From the NCBI GenBank assembly GCA_003542385.1, contig DPKT01000293.1, positions 1 through 12,782 on the forward strand: DNA of 12,782 nucleotides, read 5' to 3'. How positions within the stretch are numbered: the stretch's first letter is position 1; each line of letters begins with the position of its first letter. This document shows positions 6,181 through 12,782 of the stretch, piece after piece. Under the pieces are notes generated by a model. The model made no database searches. It saw nothing but the letters and a program-made list of their open reading frames with translations, and was not told the DNA's origin. This DNA comes from Desulfomicrobium sp. (GTDB lineage Bacteria; Desulfobacterota; Desulfovibrionia; Desulfovibrionales; Desulfomicrobiaceae). The translations under genes were made by a program, and so were the position numbers.

Positions 6181-9100
6181 ATGGCAAAAAATATGAAAAC
6201 CATGGATGGGAACACCGCCGTCACCCACATCGCCTATGCGATGAGCGACACGGCCGCCATTTACCCGATCACCCCCTCTTCGACCATGGGCGAGATCGCG
6301 GACGAGTGGGCGGCTCAGGGCCGGCTGAATATTTTCGACCAGAAGGTTCTGGTTCGTCAGATGCAGTCCGAAGCCGGTGCGGCCGGCGCTGTCCACGGCT
6401 CCCTGGCCGGCGGCGCGCTGACCTCCACCTTCACGGCCTCCCAGGGCCTCTTGCTGATGATCCCGAACATGTACAAGATTTCCGGCGAGCTGCTGCCGGG
6501 CGTCTTCCACGTCAGCGCGCGCGCCATCGCGGCCCACGCCCTGTCCATCTTCGGCGACCACCAGGACGTCATGGCCTGCCGCCAGACCGGTTTCGCCATG
6601 CTGGCCTCCAGTTCCGTGCAGGAGTGCATGGACCTGTCCCTGGTGGCCCACCTGGCCTCCCTGGAGTCGAGCATCCCCTTCCTGCACTTCTTCGACGGCT
6701 TCCGCACTTCCCATGAAGTCCAGAAGATCGAGGTCATCGACTACGAAGACATCAAGAAGATCGTGAACTACGATGCCATCGCCGACTTCCGCGCCCGCGC
6801 CATGAGCCCGACCAACCCGACCATCCGCGGCACCGCCCAGAACCCCGACATCTACTACCAGGGCCGCGAAGCCGCCAACGTCTACTACGACCAGGTGCCG
6901 TCCATCGTCGTCGAGCAGATGAAGAAGGTCGCTTCCATCACCGGCCGCTCCTACAAGCCCTTCGACTACGTCGGCCACCCGCAGGCCGAGCGCGTCATCG
7001 TGGCCATGGGTTCCGGCTGCGAGACCATCGAAGAGGTCGTGCGTCACCTCCTGGCCAAGGGCGAGAAGGTCGGCCTGGTCAAGGTCCGCCTGTACCGTCC
7101 CTTCGTGCCCGAGTTCTTCCTGCAGGTCCTGCCCGCCACCGCCTCCGTCATCACGGTCCTCGACCGCACCAAGGAGCCCGGCGCCAAGGGCGATCCGCTC
7201 TACAAGGACATCTGCACCGCCTACATGGAACGCGGCGAAATGCCCGAGATCGTCGCCGGCCGCTACGGCCTGGGCTCCAAGGAGTTCACCCCGGCCATGG
7301 TCAAGGCCGTCTATGACAACATGATGGTCTCCCAGCCCAAGCACCACTTCAACGTGGGCATCGAGGACGACGTCACCCACACCTCCCTCGATGTGCCGGC
7401 CTTCGCCGACACCACCCCGGCCGGCACCGTGCAGTGCAAGTTCTGGGGCCTGGGCTCCGACGGCACCGTCGGCGCCAACAAGGAAGCCATCAAGATCATC
7501 GGCGACAACACCGACATGTACGCCCAGGGCTATTTCGCCTACGACTCCAAGAAGTCCGGCGGCATCACCGTGTCCCACCTGCGTTTCGGCAAGGAGCCCA
7601 TCCAGTCCACCTACCTGGTCAACGCGGCCGACTACATCGCCTGCCACAAGTCCAGCTACGTGCACACCTACGACGTCCTGGAAGGCATCAAGGACGGCGG
7701 CACCTTCGTCCTGAACTCCAACTGGACCGCCGAGGACATGGAGAAGGAACTGCCCGCCTCCATGCGCCGCACCATCGCCAAGAAGGGCCTCAAGTTCTAC
7801 AATATCGATGCCGTCAAGATCGCCACGGAAGTGGGCCTCGGCAACCGCATCAACATGGTCATGCAGACCGCCTTCTTCAAGCTGGCCAACGTCATGCCCT
7901 TCGAAGAGGCCGTGGCGCTGCTGAAGAAGGCCATCAAGAAGGCCTACGGCAAGAAGGGCGACAAGATCGTCAACATGAACATCGCCGCCGTGGACCAGTC
8001 CATCGAGAACCTCGTCGAGATCAAGGTTCCCGCCTCCTGGGCCGACGCCGTCTGCGACTGCAAGAACGACAAGGACGAGCCCGATTTCGTCAAGAACGTC
8101 ATGCGTCCCATCCTGGCCCAGAAGGGCGACAACCTGCCCGTGTCCGCCTTCGAGCCCGACGGTCTGTTCCCCGTGGCCACCTCCCAGTTCGAGAAGCGCG
8201 GCGTGGCCATCAACGTGCCCGAGTGGATCGCAGCCAACTGCATCCAGTGCAACCAGTGCTCCTTCGTCTGCCCGCACGCCGCCATCCTGCCCGTGCTGCT
8301 GACCGAGGAGGAGATGGCCGAGGCCCCCGAGACCTTCGAGACCATCGACGCCCTGGGCAAGGAACTGAAGGGCATGAAGTTCCGCATCCAGGTCAACACC
8401 CTGGACTGCATGGGCTGCGGCAACTGCGCCGACATCTGCCCGGCCAAGCAGACCGCCCTGGTCATGAAGCCCCTTGAGACCCAGACTCCCCGCGAAGTGC
8501 CCAACTACGACTTCTCGGCCACCGTCCCCTTCAAGGACAACCTCATGCGCCGCGACACGGTCAAGGGCAGCCAGCTGCAGAAGCCGCTGATGGAATTCTC
8601 CGGCGCCTGCTCGGGCTGCGGCGAGACCCCCTACGTCAAGGTCCTGACCCAGCTCTTCGGCGAGCGCATGATCATCGCCAACGCCACGGGCTGTTCCTCC
8701 ATCTGGGGCGCCTCCGCTCCGACCACTCCCTACACGGTCAACGCCGAAGGGCACGGCCCGGCCTGGGGCAACTCCCTGTTCGAGGACGCCGCCGAGTTCG
8801 GCTACGGCATCCAGATGGCCTACGACCAGCGTCAGGCCAAGCTGGTGGATCTGATCGAAAAGGCTCTGCAGGGCGATCTGCCCGCGGACCTGGCCGACGC
8901 CTTCAAGGGCTGGCTGGAAAATCGCACCAACGCCGAAAAGTCCAAGGAATTCGGCGACACCATCCGTGACATCCTGGCCTTCACGCATCGCGACGATCTC
9001 CTCGAAGAGATCTTCGCGAACGAGGAACTCTTCACCAAGAAGTCCTTCTGGATCTTCGGCGGTGACGGGTGGGCCTACGATATCGGCTATGGCGGGCTGG

Positions 9101-9828
9101 ACCATGTTCTGGCCTCTGGCGAAGACATCAACGTTCTGGTGATGGATACTGAAGTGTACTCCAACACTGGCGGGCAGTCCTCCAAGGCGACCCCGCTCGG
9201 CTCCATCGCCAAGTTCGCTGCCGCAGGAAAGCGGACAGGGAAGAAGGATCTCGGACGCATGGCCATGAGCTACGGCTATGTCTACGTGGCCACGGTCTCC
9301 ATGGGCTACGACAAGCAGCAGCTCCTGAAGGCCTTCCGCGAGGCGGAGGCCTACCCCGGACCGTCCCTGATCATTGCCTACGCGCCGTGCATCAACCAGG
9401 GGCTCCGCAAGGGCATGGGCAAGACCCAGCTCGAGTCGAAGCTGGCCGTGCAGTCCGGCTACTGGCCGCTGTACCGCTTCAACCCCCTGTTGGCCGACGA
9501 GGGCAAGAACCCCTTCACCCTGGACTCCAAGGCTCCGGACGGGTCCATCCAGGAGTTCCTGGCCAGCGAAAACCGGTACGCCTTGCTCGAAAAGATTGAG
9601 CCTGAAGCCTCCAAGAGACTGCGGGCCCAGATCGAGCAGGATTACCAGCACCGTTTTGCGATGTACGAGTACCTCTCCAAGCAGGAGTTCGCTCCGGTCA
9701 AGGCCGCTTCCGAGCCTGTGGCCGCTGCCGTCCCTGCCGGTGAGGGCTGTACGCTTACGGCAACCGCCGAGCACTCCGGGGCCAACAAGGCCGCGGAGCC
9801 CTGCGATGACGGTCGCGCCGGAAAATAG
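6181..9828 (+). CDS. por: pyruvate:ferredoxin oxidoreductase, single-chain homodimer type
   Basis: A cytoplasmic enzyme of 1215 residues converting pyruvate and CoA to acetyl-CoA, CO2 and reduced ferredoxin. ATG 6181 is chosen over the upstream ATG 6133 because AGGAG (6169-6173) lies 7 nt before it and MAKNMKTMDGNTA is the usual N-terminus. Active-site residues known from the Desulfovibrio africanus structure are present: T31, E64, R114 and N995 (996 there). The ferredoxin-like domain holds C687/C690/C693/C697 and C743/C746/C749/C753 for two 4Fe-4S clusters. C810, C813, C838 and C1070 fit the third. The thiamine diphosphate motif GDGWAYDIGYGG begins near 961. The C-terminal extension carries C1190 and C1208, like the disulfide-forming pair that makes the D. 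africanus enzyme oxygen-tolerant. It is first in the operon behind a sigma-54 promoter and starts with very biased codon use, as expected for an abundant enzyme; bias relaxes after about 9060. Confidence 0.97.
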   Translation: MAKNMKTMDGNTAVTHIAYAMSDTAAIYPITPSSTMGEIADEWAAQGRLNIFDQKVLVRQMQSEAGAAGAVHGSLAGGALTSTFTASQGLLLMIPNMYKISGELLPGVFHVSARAIAAHALSIFGDHQDVMACRQTGFAMLASSSVQECMDLSLVAHLASLESSIPFLHFFDGFRTSHEVQKIEVIDYEDIKKIVNYDAIADFRARAMSPTNPTIRGTAQNPDIYYQGREAANVYYDQVPSIVVEQMKKVASITGRSYKPFDYVGHPQAERVIVAMGSGCETIEEVVRHLLAKGEKVGLVKVRLYRPFVPEFFLQVLPATASVITVLDRTKEPGAKGDPLYKDICTAYMERGEMPEIVAGRYGLGSKEFTPAMVKAVYDNMMVSQPKHHFNVGIEDDVTHTSLDVPAFADTTPAGTVQCKFWGLGSDGTVGANKEAIKIIGDNTDMYAQGYFAYDSKKSGGITVSHLRFGKEPIQSTYLVNAADYIACHKSSYVHTYDVLEGIKDGGTFVLNSNWTAEDMEKELPASMRRTIAKKGLKFYNIDAVKIATEVGLGNRINMVMQTAFFKLANVMPFEEAVALLKKAIKKAYGKKGDKIVNMNIAAVDQSIENLVEIKVPASWADAVCDCKNDKDEPDFVKNVMRPILAQKGDNLPVSAFEPDGLFPVATSQFEKRGVAINVPEWIAANCIQCNQCSFVCPHAAILPVLLTEEEMAEAPETFETIDALGKELKGMKFRIQVNTLDCMGCGNCADICPAKQTALVMKPLETQTPREVPNYDFSATVPFKDNLMRRDTVKGSQLQKPLMEFSGACSGCGETPYVKVLTQLFGERMIIANATGCSSIWGASAPTTPYTVNAEGHGPAWGNSLFEDAAEFGYGIQMAYDQRQAKLVDLIEKALQGDLPADLADAFKGWLENRTNAEKSKEFGDTIRDILAFTHRDDLLEEIFANEELFTKKSFWIFGGDGWAYDIGYGGLDHVLASGEDINVLVMDTEVYSNTGGQSSKATPLGSIAKFAAAGKRTGKKDLGRMAMSYGYVYVATVSMGYDKQQLLKAFREAEAYPGPSLIIAYAPCINQGLRKGMGKTQLESKLAVQSGYWPLYRFNPLLADEGKNPFTLDSKAPDGSIQEFLASENRYALLEKIEPEASKRLRAQIEQDYQHRFAMYEYLSKQEFAPVKAASEPVAAAVPAGEGCTLTATAEHSGANKAAEPCDDGRAGK

Positions 9829-9838
9829 GTAAAGGCTC

Positions 9839-9878
9839 GCCGCCTGTCCGCGGGGTGGGGTACCCGCGGACAGGCGGC
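9839..9878 (+). terminator. 16-bp perfect hairpin between por and the lactate permease gene (attenuator or mRNA processing/stability element)
   Basis: GCCGCCTGTCCGCGGG (9839-9854) and CCCGCGGACAGGCGGC (9863-9878) are perfect complements around an 8-nt loop, starting 10 nt after the por stop. The sequence after it (CATTTCATCAGTTTTATTT) is T-rich but interrupted, so termination is probably partial. The stem contains TGTCCG and CGGACA, the half-sites of the promoter-region palindromes, set 10 bp further apart. Confidence 0.6.
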
Positions 9879-9907
9879 CATTTCATCAGTTTTATTTGGA
9901 GGGAGAT

Positions 9908-11620
9908 ATGTCAATTCCTGTCTTGGCTATGGTGGCGCTGCTGCCCATCCTGGTTGCTCTCGTCCTGATGGTCGGCATGCGCTGGCCCTCGACGAAAGCC
10001 ATGCCCCTGGCGTGGCTCGTCTGTGTGCTCGGCGCCATCGGCGTCTGGAACCTGCCCGTCGGCTACATCACGGCCCTGTCCGTCAAGGGCGTCATCGACG
10101 CCATCGGCGTGCTGATCATCGTCTTCGGCGCCATCATCATCCTCTACACCCTGAAGTACTCGGGCGGCATGGAAACCATCCAGTACGGGATGCAGAACAT
10201 CAGCCGTGACAAGCGCATCCAGGCCATCATCATCGGCTACATGTTCGCGGCCTTCATCGAAGGCGCCGCCGGTTTCGGCACGCCTGCCGCCCTGGCCGCC
10301 CCGCTGCTGCTGTCCCTGGGCTACCCGCCCCTGGCCGCCGCGGTCATCTGCCTGGTCTTCAACTCCTTCTGCGTGTCCTTCGGCGCGGTCGGCACCCCCA
10401 TCCTCATCGGTCTGACCCCGCTCAAGCAGCTGGTCGCCGATGCCGCCGCCTCCGGCGTGACCAACCTGAACTTTACCGATTTCAACTCGTTCGCCAAGGT
10501 CATCGGCGAACTGGTGACCCTGATGCACGGCCCCATGGCCTTCATCCTGCCCATCTTCATGCTGGGCTTCCTGACCCGCTTCTACGGCAAGAACAAGTCC
10601 TGGTCCGAAGGCCTCGCCGCCTGGAAGTTCTGTGTCTTCGCCGCCGTGGCCTTCGTCGTTCCCTACGTGGGCTTCGCCTGGCTGGTCGGTCCGGAATTCC
10701 CGTCCCTGATCGGCGGTCTCGTCGGTCTGGGCATCATCGTTGCCGGCGCCAAGGCCGGGTTCTGCGTACCCAAGGACACCTGGGATTTCGGTCCCCAGTC
10801 CACCTGGGAAGCCGAGTGGACCGGCACCATCGCCACGTCCACCAACACCGAGTTCAAGGCCCACATGAGCCAGTTCAAGGCCTGGCTGCCCTACATCCTG
10901 ATCGGCCTCATCCTGGTCGCGACCCGCGTCCCGGCCCTGGGCCTGAAGTCCATCCTGACCGGCGTGGTCATCCCCTTCGACAACATCCTGGGCTACGCCA
11001 GCGTCAAGACCTCTCTGCAGTACCTGTACCTGCCCGGCACCATCCCCTTCATGCTGGTCGCCGTCCTGACCATCGCCATTCACGGCATGCCTGGTGAGGC
11101 CGTCAAGAAGGCCTGGACCGAGTCCTTCGTCAAGATGAAGGCCCCGACCATCGCGCTCTTCGCCGCCGTGGCCCTGGTCTCCGTCTTCCGCGGCTCCGGC
11201 ATCGTCGATGCGGCCCTGAACCCCAACAACTACCCGTCCATGCCCCTGGCCATGGCCAAGGCCGTCTCTGAACTGGCCGGCAACGCCTGGCCCATGCTGG
11301 CCTCCTACGTGGGTGGCCTGGGCGCCTTCATCACCGGCTCCAACACGGTCTCCGACCTTCTGTTCGCCGAATTCCAGTGGGGCGTGGCCCAGCAGCTTGA
11401 ACTGCCCCGCCAGATCATCGTGGCCGCCCAGGTCGCCGGTGGCGCCATGGGCAACATGGTCTGCATCCACAACATCGTGGCCGTCTGCGCCGTCACCGGC
11501 CTGGTCGGACGCGAAGGCATGATCCTGAAGCGCACCTTCTGGCCCTTCGTGCTCTACGGCATCGTCGTGGGCATCATCGCCAGCCTGATGTGCTTCGTGT
11601 TCATGGTAGATCGCTTCTAG
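9908..11620 (+). CDS. lctP: L-lactate permease (LctP/LldP family)
   Basis: An inner-membrane carrier of 570 residues, the usual size for the LctP family, which takes up lactate (often also glycolate) with protons. The chain is hydrophobic throughout, with well over ten membrane segments. The first follows directly from MSIPVLAMVALLPILV, and the last ends just before the C-terminal VDRF. Family marks are EGAAGFG (118-124) in a membrane segment and FNSFCVSFGAVGTP (151-164); ITGSNTVSDLLF occurs near the C-terminus. ATG 9908 is chosen because GGAGGG (9898-9903) lies just upstream; a TTG at 9896 is in frame but falls on the ribosome binding site. It is second in the operon, 79 bp after por and across a strong hairpin, and followed by a hairpin plus T-run. 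Location between PFOR and a lactate/glycolate dehydrogenase makes lactate the expected substrate; which stereoisomer cannot be read from the sequence. Confidence 0.95.
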   Translation: MSIPVLAMVALLPILVALVLMVGMRWPSTKAMPLAWLVCVLGAIGVWNLPVGYITALSVKGVIDAIGVLIIVFGAIIILYTLKYSGGMETIQYGMQNISRDKRIQAIIIGYMFAAFIEGAAGFGTPAALAAPLLLSLGYPPLAAAVICLVFNSFCVSFGAVGTPILIGLTPLKQLVADAAASGVTNLNFTDFNSFAKVIGELVTLMHGPMAFILPIFMLGFLTRFYGKNKSWSEGLAAWKFCVFAAVAFVVPYVGFAWLVGPEFPSLIGGLVGLGIIVAGAKAGFCVPKDTWDFGPQSTWEAEWTGTIATSTNTEFKAHMSQFKAWLPYILIGLILVATRVPALGLKSILTGVVIPFDNILGYASVKTSLQYLYLPGTIPFMLVAVLTIAIHGMPGEAVKKAWTESFVKMKAPTIALFAAVALVSVFRGSGIVDAALNPNNYPSMPLAMAKAVSELAGNAWPMLASYVGGLGAFITGSNTVSDLLFAEFQWGVAQQLELPRQIIVAAQVAGGAMGNMVCIHNIVAVCAVTGLVGREGMILKRTFWPFVLYGIVVGIIASLMCFVFMVDRF

Positions 11621-11628
11621 TTGTCAAT

Positions 11629-11668
11629 GCGGTCCCGGGGGTTGCGCAAGGCTCCCGGGACCGCTTTT
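11629..11668 (+). terminator. intrinsic-terminator-like hairpin with T-run between permease and glcD genes
   Basis: GCGGTCCCGGG (11629-11639) and CCCGGGACCGC (11654-11664) pair perfectly over 11 bp, and TTTT (11665-11668) follows directly. This is a good Rho-independent terminator shape. It lies 8 bp after the permease stop and inside a presumed operon, so it more likely lowers than stops downstream transcription. Confidence 0.65.
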
Positions 11669-11698
11669 CATAATAGCATCGCACGCAAGGAGAGAACC

Positions 11699-12782
11699 AT
11701 GATTTCGACGAGTCTGCTCACCGAGTTCCAGAACCTGCTGGGCAAAGATAATGTCCTCGAAAGCGAGTCCGACCGCCACGCCTATTCCTATGATGCCGCC
11801 GTCCTCGACGCGGTTGTCCCGGAACTGGTGCTGCGTCCGACCAACAGTGAACAGCTGGGCAAGACCGTGGCTCTGTGCAACGAGAACAAGTTGCCCATGA
11901 CCGTTCGCGGCGCCGGCACCAACCTGAGCGGCGGCACCATCCCGACCAAGGAGCACGGCGTCGTCATCCTGACCAACGGCCTGAACAAGATCCTCGAGAT
12001 CAACGAGCAGGACCTCTACGCCGTGGTCGAACCCGGCGTGGTCACGGCCAAGTTCGCGGCCGAGGTGGCCAAGCGCGGCCTCTTCTATCCGCCGGACCCG
12101 GGCTCCCAGGCAGTTTCCACCCTGGGCGGCAACGTCGCCGAGAACGCCGGCGGCCTGCGCGGCCTGAAGTACGGCGTGACCAAAGATTATGTCATGGGCG
12201 TGAATTTCTGGAACGCCGAGGGCGAGTACGTCAAATCCGGCGGCAAGACCGTCAAGTGCGTCACGGGCCTGAACATCGCCCAGCTCATGGTCGGCTCCGA
12301 GGGCACCCTTGGCGTCTACGACCAGATCATCCTCAAGCTCGTCCCGCCGCCGGTGGCCTCCAAGGCCATGCTGGCCGAGTTCGACGACATCAACAAGGCC
12401 TCCGAGACCGTCGCCGCCATCATCGCCAACAAGATCGTGCCCTGCACCCTTGAGCTGCTGGACAACGCGACCATCAACCTGGTCGACGACTTCACCAAGG
12501 CCGGCCTGCCCCGCGACGCCGCGGCCATCCTGCTGATCGAGGTCGACGGCGGGCACATCGCCCTGGTCGAGGACGACGCCGAAAAGGTCGTCGAGATCTG
12601 CAAGAAGAACGGCGCCCGCCGCGTGCAGATGGCCAAGGACGCCGCCGAGAAGAACAAGCTGTGGGAAGCCCGCCGCAACGCGCTGCCGGCCCTGGCCCGC
12701 GCCCGTCCGACCACCGTGCTTGAAGACGCCACCGTGCCGCGCAGCCAGATCCCGGCCATGATCAAGGCCATCAACGACATCG
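11699..12782 (+). CDS. glcD: FAD-linked D-lactate/glycolate dehydrogenase, GlcD type, 5' part
   Basis: The gene runs off the window end; 361 codons are visible out of a family length of roughly 460. GGAG (11689-11692) lies 6 nt before ATG 11699. The N-terminal FAD-binding (PCMH / FAD_binding_4) domain shows VRGAGTNLSGG (69-79) and the PPDPGS motif (131-136), followed by TLGGNVAENAGG and LKYGVTKDYV, which cradle the flavin. GSEGTLG comes later, then the start of the FAD-oxidase C-terminal domain. The enzyme oxidises D-lactate (or glycolate) to the 2-oxo acid, passing electrons to an Fe-S partner and the quinone pool. In D. vulgaris the equivalent gene (DVU3027) is followed by an Fe-S subunit gene, expected here just past the window. 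Context with permease and PFOR favours lactate. No stop codon was seen in the visible frame. Confidence 0.93.
   Translation, partial: MISTSLLTEFQNLLGKDNVLESESDRHAYSYDAAVLDAVVPELVLRPTNSEQLGKTVALCNENKLPMTVRGAGTNLSGGTIPTKEHGVVILTNGLNKILEINEQDLYAVVEPGVVTAKFAAEVAKRGLFYPPDPGSQAVSTLGGNVAENAGGLRGLKYGVTKDYVMGVNFWNAEGEYVKSGGKTVKCVTGLNIAQLMVGSEGTLGVYDQIILKLVPPPVASKAMLAEFDDINKASETVAAIIANKIVPCTLELLDNATINLVDDFTKAGLPRDAAAILLIEVDGGHIALVEDDAEKVVEICKKNGARRVQMAKDAAEKNKLWEARRNALPALARARPTTVLEDATVPRSQIPAMIKAINDI

Noticed and set aside
6112..9774. Long open frame of about 1220 codons on the minus strand opposite por
   Set aside because: Same cause: strong third-position G/C bias keeps the complementary frame open. 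The PFOR sequence on the plus strand has all its catalytic and cluster residues.
9896..9907. TTG 9896 as start of the lactate permease
   Set aside because: The codons from it are the ribosome binding site itself; ATG 9908 at normal spacing is better.
9911..11470. Minus-strand frame of about 519 codons opposite the permease gene
   Set aside because: Shadow frame with Gly/Asp/His-rich low-complexity translation; the plus strand is a clear LctP-family permease.
1..12782. CRISPR arrays, insertion sequences, tRNA or rRNA genes, attachment sites
   Set aside because: No regularly spaced repeats, transposase frames, terminal inverted repeats or tRNA-like cloverleaf sequences were seen on reading the window.

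Overview
The window looks like a piece of chromosome from a Desulfovibrio-type sulfate-reducing bacterium (Desulfovibrionales). Coding DNA is GC-rich with strong G/C bias at third codon positions. The gene order two-component system > pyruvate:ferredoxin oxidoreductase > lactate permease > FAD-linked lactate/glycolate dehydrogenase is, from memory, that of the conserved organic-acid oxidation locus of Desulfovibrio vulgaris Hildenborough (DVU3022-DVU3033), whose two-component system is known as LurS/LurR. No database search was possible, so the genus is not assigned.

Layout. Bases 1-365 are the 3' end of a beta-hydroxyacid dehydrogenase gene, followed by a GC hairpin. Bases 424-3780 encode a large hybrid sensor kinase with a secreted ligand-binding-like sensor domain, three PAS domains and a C-terminal receiver. 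It overlaps (ATGATG) an NtrC-type sigma-54 activator at 3780-5159. A 64-residue protein of unknown function lies convergent on the minus strand at 5168-5362. Between it and por is about 0.8 kb without a credible gene (5363-6180). This region holds several dyads, including three related TGTC-N10-GACA sites, a -24/-12 sigma-54 promoter at 6095-6110 and a stem-loop at the predicted 5' end of the por transcript. The operon then runs por (6181-9828), lactate permease (9908-11620) and glcD-type dehydrogenase (11699 to the window end, truncated). Each intercistronic gap in it holds a perfect GC-rich hairpin.

How the genes work together. The permease imports lactate. The FAD enzyme (with an Fe-S partner expected just beyond the window) oxidises it to pyruvate. 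PFOR converts pyruvate to acetyl-CoA, CO2 and reduced ferredoxin. The kinase/activator pair upstream very probably controls the operon through sigma-54, acting at the TGTCC palindromes. The genes belong to known families. The least explained parts are the dense regulatory region, the small convergent gene, and the hairpins that divide the operon.
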